From contig JADFAE010000017.1 in assembly GCA_015665415.1 (NCBI GenBank), positions 108,080 to 172,079 of the forward strand: 64,000 nt of DNA, read 5' to 3'. The first letter of the stretch is position 1; each line of letters opens with the position of its first letter. The position numbers were made by a program, and so were the translations under genes. Source of the DNA: Roseobacter sp. (lineage in GTDB: Bacteria; Pseudomonadota; Alphaproteobacteria; Rhodobacterales; Rhodobacteraceae). The notes below the pieces were generated by a model. That model saw only the letters and a list, made by a program, of their open reading frames with translations. It ran no database searches and was not told where the DNA came from. Below are positions 42,419 through 51,378 of the stretch, piece after piece.

Positions 42419-44152
42419 GTGCCGGTAACATATCTTCGCAACCTGCCAGCGCTGGCAATGGCGGCAATTTCAGCGACCGGAGTGTTGGCAACGGCACCGG
42501 GCGCGGCGGCTGATGGTCTGGCAGGTGCCTATCTGGCCGGGCGCGCCGCCACCTACGAGAGCGATTTTTCCGCCGCTGCCGATTATTACACGCGCGCCCT
42601 GGTGCGTGATCCTGCCAACCCGCTGCTGATGGAAAACGTGGTCTTTGCCCAATTGGCACAGGGCCGGATGAAACAGGCAATCCCGGTGGCGGCGCGGCTC
42701 TGGGGTGTTGGTGCGCGCAGTCAGGTGGCCAATATTGTCATGATGGGCGGCTATGTCCTTTCAGAGGACTATCAGACCATTCTTGATCGCGACAGGGAGA
42801 TGCATCAGATCCATCCGCTGGTGGATGGCCTCCTGGATGCCTGGGCGCAGATGGGCGTGGGGTCCGTTGATGAGGCGATCAAGGTCTTTGATCGCCTTGC
42901 CGAGGATGAGGCGCTGCGCCCCTTTGCCCTGTATCACAAGGCCTTGGCACTGGCCTCTGCGGGCAATTATGGCGGCGCAGAAGCGCTGTTTGCCGCTGAT
43001 GAGGGCCAGCTCAGCCGATTGTCGCGCCGCGCCGCCTTGGCTCGGATTGAAATCCAGTCTCAGCTTGCTGAGAACGAGATGGCGCTGGCAACACTGGCCG
43101 CGGCCTTTGGTACCGGCTCTGATCCGGCGCTGGATGACATCCGTGCGCGGCTTGAAGCGGGCGAGGCGCTGGGCTTTTCCATTGCCAGTACTCCCGCCAA
43201 TGGCATTGCCGAGGTCTTTTTCACCCTGGCTGCGGTGATGAATGGCGAGGCGGCCAATGATTTTGTACTGATGTATGCCCGGATGGCGGCGGCCCTCAGC
43301 CCCGATCATATCGATGCGCTGCTGCTCAGCGCTGAACTGTTGGATCAGCTGGGCCGCTATGAGCTGTCGATTGCCACCTACAAGCAGGTGCCGCAGGACC
43401 ATCCGGAATATTATGCCGCTGAAATGGGCCGCGCCGAGGCTCTGCGCCGGGCCGCCAAGCCCGATGCCGCCGCGGAGGTGCTGGGTCAGCTGGTGCAGGA
43501 CTACCCAACCCTGCCACAGGTCTCGATCAGCCTTGGCGATTTGCTGCGCCAACAGGAAGACTATGCAGGTGCGGTTGCCGCCTATGATGCAGCCCTGTCC
43601 AACATGCCAGCGGAGTCCGGCAGCCGCTGGTTCCTGCTCTATGCCCGTGGCATTTCCTATGAGCGGCTCAAGCAGTGGCCCAAGGCAGAGGCCGATTTCC
43701 GCGCCTCGCTGGAGCTGCGTCCCGACAGCCCGCAGGTGCTGAACTATCTCGGCTATTCCTTGATCGAAAAGGAAGACAAGCTGGATGAGGCGCTGGGCAT
43801 GATCGAACGGGCCGTGGCCGCGCGGCCGGAATCCGGCTATATCGTCGACAGTCTGGGCTGGGTGCTGTACCGCCTGGGCCGCTACAGCGAGGCGGTGGGC
43901 CAGATGGAGCGTGCGGTGGAGTTGATGCCGGTGGACCCGGTGGTCAATGATCATCTTGGCGATGTCTATTGGGCTGTGGGCCGTCTGCGCGAGGCAGAGT
44001 TCCAGTGGAAACGGGCGCTCTCCTTCATTCGCTCCGGTGAGGGCGACGGCGAGGCCGACCCGGAACGGATCCGCAGCAAGCTGGAACTGGGACTGGATGC
44101 GGTGCTGGAGCAGGAAGGTGCTGCGCCGCTGCAGGTGGCCAATGACGGCTGA
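42419..44152 (+). CDS. exported tetratricopeptide repeat protein
   Basis: The start is read as GTG 42419, with AGGAGA 8 bases upstream; the track's ATG 42308 lies in the hairpin region. The 577-residue product has a signal peptide (LPALAMAAISATGVLATAPGAAA) and many helical repeats throughout. Clear TPR units include SDFSAAADYYTRALVRDPANPL, QPKAEADFRASLELRPDSPQVL-type segments and YSEAVGQMERAVELMPVDPVV near the end. TPR proteins mediate protein contacts, here probably in the periplasm. It overlaps ispE by 11 bases. Confidence 0.87.
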   Translation: MPVTYLRNLPALAMAAISATGVLATAPGAAADGLAGAYLAGRAATYESDFSAAADYYTRALVRDPANPLLMENVVFAQLAQGRMKQAIPVAARLWGVGARSQVANIVMMGGYVLSEDYQTILDRDREMHQIHPLVDGLLDAWAQMGVGSVDEAIKVFDRLAEDEALRPFALYHKALALASAGNYGGAEALFAADEGQLSRLSRRAALARIEIQSQLAENEMALATLAAAFGTGSDPALDDIRARLEAGEALGFSIASTPANGIAEVFFTLAAVMNGEAANDFVLMYARMAAALSPDHIDALLLSAELLDQLGRYELSIATYKQVPQDHPEYYAAEMGRAEALRRAAKPDAAAEVLGQLVQDYPTLPQVSISLGDLLRQQEDYAGAVAAYDAALSNMPAESGSRWFLLYARGISYERLKQWPKAEADFRASLELRPDSPQVLNYLGYSLIEKEDKLDEALGMIERAVAARPESGYIVDSLGWVLYRLGRYSEAVGQMERAVELMPVDPVVNDHLGDVYWAVGRLREAEFQWKRALSFIRSGEGDGEADPERIRSKLELGLDAVLEQEGAAPLQVANDG

Positions 44153-44963
44153 GGTCTTTGCGCCAGCCAAGATCAACCTGACCCTGCATGTCACTGGCCA
44201 ACGCGAGGATGGTTACCATCTTCTGGATTCGCTGGTTGTTTTTGCCGATGTGGGGGATCAGCTGCGGCTGCAGCAGGGGCCGCAGATGCAAATCAATCTG
44301 AGCGGCCCCTTTGCCAAAGGGGTGCCGACAGATGCGCGCAACCTGGTCTGGCAAGCGGCTGAGGCGGCTGGTTGGTGCGGTGCGATCCATCTCGACAAGC
44401 AATTGCCGCATGGGGCCGGCATTGGTGGCGGCTCTTCCGACGCGGCTGCGGTGCTGCGGGCGCTGACGGCGCAGGGGTATGAGATCCCCAAAGATCTGGC
44501 CCTGTCGCTGGGGGCGGATGTGCCGGTCTGTGGCCCGGCCAAGGCTTCTCGGATGCGGGGCATTGGTGAAGAGATCGCACCGGTTGAGCTGCCAGAGCTG
44601 CAGGCGCTCTTGGTCAATCCCGGTGTGCATGTGCCAACGGGGGCGGTGTTTTCCGGGTTGCACAGTCGCGACAATGCGCCGATGCCAGATGAGATCCCGC
44701 AATTTTCCTCTGCTCCGGAGTGCGCCGACTGGCTGGCAGAACAGCGCAACGATCTGGAACCCCCTGCGCGCATCGCGGCACCAGAGATCGACCGGGTCCT
44801 GGGCGATCTTGGCACCAGTTCAGGCGTGATGCTGGCGCGGATGTCCGGATCCGGCGCCACCTGTTTTGCGCTTTACCCGACCAAAAAGGAGGCGCATATG
44901 GCCGCCTATGAGATCGGCGCAGAACATCCCGACTGGTGGATCCGGGCGGTTAGTCTGCGCTAG
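44142..44963 (+). CDS. ispE: 4-diphosphocytidyl-2-C-methyl-D-erythritol kinase
   Basis: ATG 44142 gives 273 residues. GHMP-kinase motifs are clear: EVFAPAKINLTLHVTGQREDGYH at the start, the ATP loop LPHGAGIGGGSSDAAAVLRAL and ARMSGSGATCFALY near the end. IspE phosphorylates CDP-ME in the MEP isoprenoid pathway. It is read in the overlap with the end of the TPR gene; the track's longer start lies inside that gene. Confidence 0.95.
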   Translation: MTAEVFAPAKINLTLHVTGQREDGYHLLDSLVVFADVGDQLRLQQGPQMQINLSGPFAKGVPTDARNLVWQAAEAAGWCGAIHLDKQLPHGAGIGGGSSDAAAVLRALTAQGYEIPKDLALSLGADVPVCGPAKASRMRGIGEEIAPVELPELQALLVNPGVHVPTGAVFSGLHSRDNAPMPDEIPQFSSAPECADWLAEQRNDLEPPARIAAPEIDRVLGDLGTSSGVMLARMSGSGATCFALYPTKKEAHMAAYEIGAEHPDWWIRAVSLR

Positions 44964-44969
44964 GCCGCG

Positions 44970-45716
44970 CTACAGCTGGACGTGGATATGATCGTCATGC
45001 CGCGCGGCCCGACAGCCCTGAAAACGGATCTTACTGCCGCTCAGTCCCAGGCTTTCCTGTAGATGCGGCTCGACAAAAATCTTGCCGATGCGCCGGTCAT
45101 CCACAAGGGTTTCAATCAAAATCCGGTTGCGCGCTGGGTCCAGCCCGTAGGTCTTCCACAGGGGCTGGAGCCAGGCCAGATCCCAGCGTAGGCTGAGCCA
45201 GTGATCCGGGCAGTTGCTCTCCCCCTGTTCAAAGGCAAAGTAGCCAAGCGGGCTGCGGGTTTGACCGGGGTAATAATCCCCAGCGGCATCCGCGTAGTAG
45301 TAGGCGAGGTCGATTTTTTCGCCGTCATCATGTGACAAATGCGGCAGAAGCGGAAAGCCGGTCAGAAAGGGAAAGCCCGCATCCAGCACCAAGGTCCGCG
45401 TGCCGGGATATGCGGCTTCTACGGTTGCGGCAGCCTCTTGCATGACCTGCCACAGCTCAGGCGCGGCATAGTTGCGATTGGTGGCGCAATAGACCCAGGA
45501 TTGCATCTGCAAGGGGCCGGTTTCAAAACAGGACAGCGCGCTGCGCCCCAGCAGCGGCGCGGTCCAGACAGCCAGCACTGTCAGGCCGAGATAAAGACCG
45601 GCAAAGGCGGGCAATCGACGTCGAAACAGCAGCGCCAGCGCCCAGGCGATGCCGCCAATCTGGGTCAACAGCGTGAGGGCGAAAATGCCTAAGAGATGCA
45701 GAAAAAGGCGAGGCAT
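44970..45716 (-). CDS. membrane-anchored LAS-type (MepA/VanY-like) protein
   Basis: ATG 45716 gives 248 residues; the track's start is a TTG over a terminator. Two N-terminal membrane helices are followed by a periplasmic domain. It contains LSHDDGEKIDLAYYY and a C-terminal ARHDDHIHVQL. A His/Asp pair followed by a late HxH is the zinc-ligand arrangement of LAS-fold peptidoglycan peptidases, so cell-wall amide cleavage is possible. Family assignment is by motif only. Convergent with ispE, 6 bases apart. Confidence 0.65.
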   Translation of the reverse strand: MPRLFLHLLGIFALTLLTQIGGIAWALALLFRRRLPAFAGLYLGLTVLAVWTAPLLGRSALSCFETGPLQMQSWVYCATNRNYAAPELWQVMQEAAATVEAAYPGTRTLVLDAGFPFLTGFPLLPHLSHDDGEKIDLAYYYADAAGDYYPGQTRSPLGYFAFEQGESNCPDHWLSLRWDLAWLQPLWKTYGLDPARNRILIETLVDDRRIGKIFVEPHLQESLGLSGSKIRFQGCRAARHDDHIHVQL

Positions 45717-45763
45717 GGGCAAATGGGTCAGATTTGAAATGGCTGGCCCAGAGTAAAACACAA

Positions 45764-45791
45764 AAGAAAACTCCTGCAAAGATGCAGGAGT
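45764..45791 (-). terminator. terminator of the polyprenyl synthase gene
   Basis: On the minus strand ACTCCTGCA pairs with TGCAGGAGT around a 4-base loop and is followed by TTTTCTTTT. It lies about 30 bases past the synthase stop. Confidence 0.88.
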
Positions 45792-45821
45792 CTGTCGAAG
45801 TCTGAATGTCAGGCGGCTGCC

Positions 45822-46820
45822 TCAGTTCAGGCGGGAGACCACATATTCGGCCAGATCATGCAGCATCTGGCGGATTGGGTGATCGGGCAGGACGGTCAGC
45901 GCTTCGGTCGCCTTTTCGGCCCACAGCAGGGCATCCTGGCGCGTGGCCTCCAGCGTGTCGTATTTCTCCATCAAGGCCAGCGCCTGCTCCAGGTCGCCCT
46001 CTTCCTGACGGCCCTTTTCGATGGTGCGCTGCCAAAAGGCGCGCTCTTCATCACTGGCCTGAGCCACGGCTTTGATCACCGGCAGGGTCAGCTTGCGCTC
46101 GCGGAAGTCGTCACCGACGTTCTTGCCGGTGGCCTTGCTGTCGCCCTGATAATCCAGCAGATCATCGGCAATCTGAAAGGCAATGCCCAGGGCATCGCCA
46201 TAGGCATGCAGCGCTTTGACATGGTCTTCATCAGCACCGGCAATGACGCCGCCGACTTCGGTTGCTGCCGAAAAGAGGGCTGCGGTTTTGCCACGCACCA
46301 CCTGTAGGTAGACAGCCTCATCGGTGGCCAGATTGGAGGCTGCGGTCATCTGCAGCACTTCGCCCTCTGCAATGGTGGCGGAGGCATTGGCGAGGATATC
46401 GAGCACCCGCAAGGAGCCGGTTTCGACCATCAGCTGAAAGCTGCGGGAAAACAGATAATCGCCAACCAGAACAGAGCTTTTGTTGTCCCAAAGCAGGTTG
46501 GCAGTTGGACGGCCGCGACGCTGGCCGCTCTCATCCACCACATCGTCATGCAGCAGGGTTGCGGTATGGATGAACTCAACCGTTGCCGCCAGTTTGACGT
46601 GATGTTCGCCGCTGTATCCACACAGGCGGGCGGCGGCCAGGGTCAGCATCGGGCGCAGGCGTTTGCCGCCGGCCTCGACCAGATGCGCGGTCACCTCGGG
46701 AATGCGCGGCGCGTGCTCTGAGGCCATGCGGGTGCGGATCAGCGTGTTGACCGCGTCCATCTCTGTGCTGAGAGTCGCGGCGAGCAGTTCGTGCGGCTTT
46801 TGAGTCGTGACTTGGTTCAT
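45822..46820 (-). CDS. polyprenyl diphosphate synthase (octa-/decaprenyl type)
   Basis: ATG 46820 (MNQVTTQKPHELL) gives 332 residues. Both aspartate-rich motifs are present: FIHTATLLHDDVVDES (first) and IAFQIADDLLDYQGD (second), along with VEAGGKRLRPML. FIHTATLLHDD and length fit the long-chain ubiquinone side-chain synthases rather than farnesyl synthase. The product would feed UbiA, encoded 41 kb away in this window. It is divergent from a DUF2007 gene. Confidence 0.92.
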   Translation of the reverse strand: MNQVTTQKPHELLAATLSTEMDAVNTLIRTRMASEHAPRIPEVTAHLVEAGGKRLRPMLTLAAARLCGYSGEHHVKLAATVEFIHTATLLHDDVVDESGQRRGRPTANLLWDNKSSVLVGDYLFSRSFQLMVETGSLRVLDILANASATIAEGEVLQMTAASNLATDEAVYLQVVRGKTAALFSAATEVGGVIAGADEDHVKALHAYGDALGIAFQIADDLLDYQGDSKATGKNVGDDFRERKLTLPVIKAVAQASDEERAFWQRTIEKGRQEEGDLEQALALMEKYDTLEATRQDALLWAEKATEALTVLPDHPIRQMLHDLAEYVVSRLN

Positions 46821-46877
46821 TGCATTCCCGGCTTTCAGGCTCGACAAGGCCGTGACCTTGCCCTTAGATCCATCCCC

Positions 46878-47099
46878 ATGAAAGAACTTTTGCGCAGCAC
46901 CGATCCAACCGTCCTGGCCTTTGCATCCGCCCTTCTTCAGGGGGAGGATATAGACTGCTTTCAGATGGACGTAAATATGAGCATCCTGGAAGGTGGCATC
47001 GGAATTTTCCCACGTCGTCTGATGGTGCGCGAGGGCGATTATGACCTTGCATTGCGGGCGATGCGGGACAATGAGATCCCGTTGGGAAACGAGAGATGA
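46878..47099 (+). CDS. DUF2007-type small protein
   Basis: ATG 46878 gives 73 residues: MKELLRSTDPTVLAFASALL at the N-terminus, then GEDIDCFQMDVNMSILEGGIGIFPRRLMV. This matches the DUF2007 'signal transducing' family, small alpha-beta domains of unclear function. It overlaps the following methyltransferase gene (ATGA), so the two are coupled. Confidence 0.82.
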   Translation: MKELLRSTDPTVLAFASALLQGEDIDCFQMDVNMSILEGGIGIFPRRLMVREGDYDLALRAMRDNEIPLGNER

Positions 47100-47914
47100 G
47101 CGCCTCTGATTTTCAATCTAGCAAAACGACAGGGCAGAGCGGGCGGCGTTTTGCACAAGAGGCGCTGACGCAGGATGATTTCCTGGGCGGTCAGGTACAG
47201 ATCTGGCAGCCGCGGCAGGGATATCGCGCCGGGGTCGATCCGGTGCTGCTGGCGGCAGCGATTCCGGCGCAGGCGGGGGAGCGGGTGCTGGAGTTGGGCT
47301 GTGGTGGAGGTCAGGCACTGCTGTGCCTGGCGGCACGGGTGCCGGGACTGGTGCTGACGGGGGTGGAGCTGCAGGCGGAATATGCCGATCTTGCCCGGCG
47401 CAATGCCGCGCAGAACGGGCAGGAAATTGCTGTGATCGAGGGGGATCTTGCAGCGCTTCCTGCAGAGCTGCGCCAGTGCCAGTTTGATCACGTGTTGGCC
47501 AATCCGCCCTATTATCGCGCCGGGGCCCATAGCCCAGCCGAAGATGTCGGACGTCAGATCGCTCTGGGCGGGGACACGCCGCTGGAGTGCTGGGTTGAAA
47601 CCGCAGCCAAGCGTCTTGGGCACAAAGGCTATCTGCATATGATCCAGCGGGCTGATAGGCTGCCCGAGATGCTGACGGCGAGCACCGGAGTTCTAGGTTC
47701 GATCGAGGTCTTGCCGCTGGCTGCGCGCGCAGGCCGGGCGGCAGAGCTGGTCCTGCTGCGGGCGCGCAAGGGCGGGCGCGCTGATTTTCGCCTGCATGCG
47801 CCGCTGATTCTGCACGAAGGGCTGCGTCATCTCAAAGATGAGGAAAGCTATCGCCCTGAGATCAGTGCTATTTTGCGCCGTGGAGCGGCCCTGTCCTGGC
47901 CGGTGCCAAAATAG
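47096..47914 (+). CDS. tRNA1(Val) adenine-N6 methyltransferase-like protein
   Basis: The 272-residue SAM-dependent methyltransferase has RVLELGCGGGQALLCLAARV (SAM motif I), TGVELQAEYADLARRNA and the N6-amino methylase catalytic motif NPPYY in VLANPPYYRAG. This is the TrmN6/YfiC group that modifies A37 of tRNA-Val. An N-terminal DFLGGQVQIWQPRQGYRAGVDPVLLAA is typical of the family. It is coupled to the DUF2007 gene. Confidence 0.86.
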   Translation: MSASDFQSSKTTGQSGRRFAQEALTQDDFLGGQVQIWQPRQGYRAGVDPVLLAAAIPAQAGERVLELGCGGGQALLCLAARVPGLVLTGVELQAEYADLARRNAAQNGQEIAVIEGDLAALPAELRQCQFDHVLANPPYYRAGAHSPAEDVGRQIALGGDTPLECWVETAAKRLGHKGYLHMIQRADRLPEMLTASTGVLGSIEVLPLAARAGRAAELVLLRARKGGRADFRLHAPLILHEGLRHLKDEESYRPEISAILRRGAALSWPVPK

Positions 47915-48135
47915 GTATCGCGGGCCGGTGATGCAACCTTGATCGGGTATTTGTCTTGTGTTTTTTCGCGCCGATCCCCTTAAAAATAGCGCTTTTGGCA
48001 GTGTTTGGCCTATATGTCGATTTGATTGCAAAAACTATGCGCCTGCAGCGTGACAGGGGGCGAAACTTGTGCTCCACTCGAACTTAGCCCCGCAAATATG
48101 GGGGCGAAACGTCTCGCTTAAAAAGGAGGAGCGCC

Positions 48136-48315
48136 ATGAGCCTCAGCTCGCATCTCACCGAACTTAAGAAGAAGCATGAGCATCTGAGTACGGAAGTAGA
48201 GCAAGCCCAACGATCGCCGGGTTCAAACGATCTGGAAATCGCAGGCTTGAAAAAACAGAAGCTAAGACTCAAGGAAGAGATTGAGCGTCTGTCGAGCGAA
48301 ACTGAAACGGCATAA
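48136..48315 (+). CDS. YdcH-like (DUF465) small coiled-coil protein
   Basis: This 59-residue gene is below the ORF-track cutoff. It has a near-ideal ribosome binding site (AAGGAGGAG) before ATG 48136. The product MSLSSHLTELKKKHEHLSTE is helical and charged, with a second helix GLKKQKLRLKEEIERLSSE: a helical hairpin typical of DUF465/YdcH. Function is unknown. A terminator with a duplicated tail follows. The 221-base gap upstream shows no gene. Confidence 0.82.
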   Translation: MSLSSHLTELKKKHEHLSTEVEQAQRSPGSNDLEIAGLKKQKLRLKEEIERLSSETETA

Positions 48316-48369
48316 GCTCCCAATGGTCGACGGGAAAATCCCGAGACAAGATGAGCAACAGAGTTTCCA

Positions 48370-48416
48370 GGGCTGCCAGATTTGGCGGCCCTTTTGTTTT
48401 GGGCCCTTTTGTTTTG
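48370..48416 (+). terminator. terminator after the YdcH-like gene, with duplicated T-tract
   Basis: GGGCTGCC pairs with GGCGGCCC (one G-T pair), followed by TTTTGTTTT. The 15-base unit GGCCCTTTTGTTTTG is exactly repeated in tandem (48387-48401 and 48402-48416). Confidence 0.75.
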
Positions 48417-48458
48417 GGGTTTTCTTCTTTTGAAGGATCCCGTGCTGCGCTGGTGGTC

Positions 48459-49313
48459 CTAGCGGCTTTTGGCGGCGATCAGGGCGCCTGTAGTGATCAG
48501 CGCTGCCGCCAGGGCCAGGCCCCAGCTGGCCTGCGCCACCCCGGCCAGCACCAGCACCAGGGTCGACAACAGCGGGGCGGCATAGGAACTGGTGCCCAGC
48601 ATTTGGATATTCCCCTGTTTGACGCCGATGTCCCAGACGTAAAACGCCAATCCCACCGGTCCCAGCCCCAGCAGCAGGGTCGAGGCCCAGCCAAGGCTGC
48701 CCTGTGGCCAGATGGTCTCTTCCAGCGCAAAATGCAGCCCCCAGGAGGCGATGGCTGTCACCGCGCAAAACACCGCAACCGAGCTGGTTGGGGCCGCTCC
48801 TAACCGGCGCGACAGCACCGAATAGCCGGACCAGGTCAAAGCGCAGAGAAAGGCGAGCAGATAGCCGGGCAGGAATTCTGCCTGAAACCCGCCCGCGCCT
48901 CCGGTGATCAGGGTCGCAGCCCCGACAAAGCCCAAAAGCGCGCCCAGAATATGGCCCAGGCGCAGATGCTCTCCGGGCAGCAATCCCGAAAACAGCACAA
49001 TCATCAGCGGCCAGAGATAGGCGATCAGCCCGGCCTCGGCGGCGGGGGCCAGGCGCAGGGCAGAGAAATACAGCGCGTGATAGCCAAAGAGTCCAGCGGA
49101 GCCAAAAGCGTAGATCTTCCAGGAGACCTGGCGCAACTGCGACAGCCCGCCACTGCGGGCGGTCCAGATCAGCCCCAGAGTGCCGCCAATGCTAAAACAG
49201 ATGGCATTCAGCAGCAGCGGCGGCACGGGGGCAGAGCCTACGGTCAGCAGCGCCAGCAGCGCCCAAAGCAGAACGGCAACAAAGCCGACGGCGGTTGCCT
49301 TGGATCGGGTCAT
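48459..49313 (-). CDS. DMT-family (EamA, YddG-like) exporter
   Basis: The 284-residue protein has about ten membrane helices in two EamA repeats. The segment FGYHALYFSALRLAPAAEAGLIAYLWPL is typical of the YddG-like aromatic amino acid exporter group. Substrate is not certain from sequence. Its ATG overlaps the stop of the upstream LysR gene, an unusual same-strand arrangement for a LysR regulator and its target. Confidence 0.85.
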   Translation of the reverse strand: MTRSKATAVGFVAVLLWALLALLTVGSAPVPPLLLNAICFSIGGTLGLIWTARSGGLSQLRQVSWKIYAFGSAGLFGYHALYFSALRLAPAAEAGLIAYLWPLMIVLFSGLLPGEHLRLGHILGALLGFVGAATLITGGAGGFQAEFLPGYLLAFLCALTWSGYSVLSRRLGAAPTSSVAVFCAVTAIASWGLHFALEETIWPQGSLGWASTLLLGLGPVGLAFYVWDIGVKQGNIQMLGTSSYAAPLLSTLVLVLAGVAQASWGLALAAALITTGALIAAKSR

Positions 49314-50257
49314 GAGCGGGTGATCTCCTCAAGAGGGATAACTTCGAAATCATCTGACAGATGTGCAGTTCTTTCGATTTCTGCCACGAACCAATCCCGG
49401 AACGCTGCTATTTGCGGTCGCTCTTCTGCGCCAGGCAGGCAGAGAAAGCGAAACCGTGCCTCCATTTCGATGGCCACTTTGAAGGGGGCAACCAGGCGGC
49501 CTTCCTGCAGGTCCTTCAGGATGATTGCCCGGCGTCCCAGCGCCACCCCCAGGCCTGCAACTGCCGCGTCAACGGCGTGATCGGCATTGGAAAACCGCGC
49601 GCCGTGGAGTGGCGAAAACCCGATCCCGACGGCGCGGAACCAGTCTTTCCAATCCGGTGGATTGTCGAGAATGGCAAGAGAATCGTCAAAGATCAGTGGC
49701 GCTTCCATCAGGCTGTCTGGCGTCTGATATTCTTCGGCCAGTTCCGGAGACATGACGGGGGTCATCCATTCCTTGCGCACGGGCAGCGAATACAGCCCGC
49801 TGTCATCGGCGATCCCAAATCGGATCGCGACATCGACATCATCGCGGGCAAGATCCATTTTGCGCAGCGTCGCCGAAAATCGCAGGTCGATATCCGGGTG
49901 GTTGCGGGCAAATTCATATAGTCGCGGTGCCAGCCATTTGGCTGTCAGCGCCGGGCCTGCCGTCACTGTCAGCGTGGTGTTGTCCTGCAACCGCCGGGTG
50001 GCGGACCAGGCGGCAGACAGGGCCTGGAACCCCTCCGCAGCCCCCGGAGCCAGAGTGCAACCGGCTTCGGTCAGCTCTACCGCGCGGTTGAGACGGCGAA
50101 ACAGCGGCGCGCCCAGATGCTCTTCCAGGGATTTGATCTGAAACGACAGCGCCGCCGGGGTGACATTCAGCTCGGCGGCGGCCTGGGCAAAGGACATGTG
50201 CCGAGCAGCGGCATCAAAGGCGCGCAGGGCGGTGAGGGGCGGTAGGCGATCTGACAT
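49310..50257 (-). CDS. LysR-family transcriptional regulator (GcvA-like)
   Basis: ATG 50257 (MSDRLPPLTALRAFDAAARH) gives 315 residues; a GTG two codons earlier is possible. The N-terminal winged helix carries MSFAQAAAELNVTPAALSFQIKSLEEHLGAPLF, the GcvA-like form of the LysR signature. The C-terminal part is the substrate-binding fold. It probably controls the coupled exporter gene and may also act on the divergent small gene. Confidence 0.9.
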   Translation of the reverse strand: MSDRLPPLTALRAFDAAARHMSFAQAAAELNVTPAALSFQIKSLEEHLGAPLFRRLNRAVELTEAGCTLAPGAAEGFQALSAAWSATRRLQDNTTLTVTAGPALTAKWLAPRLYEFARNHPDIDLRFSATLRKMDLARDDVDVAIRFGIADDSGLYSLPVRKEWMTPVMSPELAEEYQTPDSLMEAPLIFDDSLAILDNPPDWKDWFRAVGIGFSPLHGARFSNADHAVDAAVAGLGVALGRRAIILKDLQEGRLVAPFKVAIEMEARFRFLCLPGAEERPQIAAFRDWFVAEIERTAHLSDDFEVIPLEEITRS

Positions 50258-50370
50258 GATCACACAAGTATAACTTAACTGAAGGCAGGGAAAGTCTCGT
50301 TTGTCGCTTTTTGTTTAAAGCCTCATATTGGCATCAGTTCGATAACACTGATCCGAATAGGAGGCCGACG

Positions 50371-50520
50371 ATGATGGAATATTCTGCAAACACCAAGGTC
50401 AAACTGGCGATGGAACGGGCACATGCCGAACGCGGTCAAGTCTTTTTGAACGGGTTGACCTGGGTGCTGCGCCTGCCGGGTCGCCTGCGGTTCTCAACAC
50501 GGGTTTCCCGCTGGGCATAG
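50371..50520 (+). CDS. small basic protein, unknown function (49 residues)
   Basis: ATG 50371, with AGGAGG just upstream, gives MMEYSANTKVKLAMERAHAE and a basic C-terminus ending RFSTRVSRWA. A second ATG is one codon later. It has no signal or membrane helix. The strong ribosome binding site and terminator support a real gene. It is divergent from the LysR gene. Confidence 0.6.
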   Translation: MMEYSANTKVKLAMERAHAERGQVFLNGLTWVLRLPGRLRFSTRVSRWA

Positions 50521-50543
50521 TGCACATGTTCTTACGGGATTAG

Positions 50544-50575
50544 AAAAGGGCCGGTCCTAAAAGACCGGCCCTTGG
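50544..50575. terminator. bidirectional terminator between the small gene and phaB
   Basis: AAGGGCCGGTC and GACCGGCCCTT form a perfect 11-base stem with a 6-base loop. On the minus strand it runs into TTTTCT, serving phaB; on the plus strand it follows the 49-residue gene. Confidence 0.9.
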
Positions 50576-50597
50576 TATTGCTGGCGTCGCGATGGGG

Positions 50598-51320
50598 TCA
50601 GACGAAGAACTGACCGCCATTGGCCGAGATGGTGGAGCCATTGATAAAGCCCGAATCATCGGAGGCCAGGAAGGCCACGCAGCGGGCGATCTCTTCGGGC
50701 TCACCCAGGCGGCCTGTGGGGATCTGACTGATGATCGAATCGCGGACTTTTTCAGGAACGGCCATGACCATTTCGGTGGCGATATAGCCGGGGCAGATCG
50801 CATTGGCAGTGATGCCGGCGCGTGCGCCTTCCTGGGCCAGGGATTTGACGATGCCCAGATCGCCGGCCTTGGTGGCGGCATAGTTGACCTGGGCAAACTG
50901 GCCCTTTTGACCGTTGATCGAAGAGATCACGATGACACGACCGAATTTGCGTTCACGCATGCCAGGCCAGATCGGATGCACGGTGTTGAACACACCGGTC
51001 AGGTTGGTGTCGATCACCTGCTGCCATTGCTCTGGTGTCATCTTGTGGAAAGGGGCGTCACGGGTGATGCCGGCATTGGCCACGACGATGTCGATGGGCC
51101 CCAGATCTGCTTCAACCTGGGCAATGCCCGCCTGGCTTTCCTCGTAAGAGCCGACGTTCCATTTGTAGGTCTTGATGCCAGTCTCTTCGGTGAATTTTGC
51201 CGCCGCTTCGTCATTGCCCGCATAGGTCGCGGCGACATTGCAGCCCTGATCCTTCAGAGCCTGCGAAATTGCAGCGCCAATGCCGCGCGAGCCTCCGGTG
51301 ACGAGTGCAGTACGTGCCAT
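50598..51320 (-). CDS. phaB: acetoacetyl-CoA reductase
   Basis: The 240-residue short-chain dehydrogenase has ALVTGGSRGIGAAI (NADPH loop), the VVANAGITRDAPFHKM segment, the catalytic VNYAATKAG (YxxxK) and FINGSTISANGGQ at the end. These are PhaB features. It reduces acetoacetyl-CoA to (R)-3-hydroxybutyryl-CoA for polyhydroxybutyrate. phaA lies upstream, with a terminator and two palindromes between, so phaB has its own promoter. Confidence 0.94.
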   Translation of the reverse strand: MARTALVTGGSRGIGAAISQALKDQGCNVAATYAGNDEAAAKFTEETGIKTYKWNVGSYEESQAGIAQVEADLGPIDIVVANAGITRDAPFHKMTPEQWQQVIDTNLTGVFNTVHPIWPGMRERKFGRVIVISSINGQKGQFAQVNYAATKAGDLGIVKSLAQEGARAGITANAICPGYIATEMVMAVPEKVRDSIISQIPTGRLGEPEEIARCVAFLASDDSGFINGSTISANGGQFFV

Positions 51321-51378
51321 TCAGTATTCCTCCAATTCGAGATTCTCTCGGTAATCTTGCTACGTCAGGATAATGACC

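Noticed and set aside
42761-44194. 477-residue minus ORF opposite the TPR gene
   Set aside because: Antisense shadow created by high GC; the TPR repeats on the plus strand are clear.
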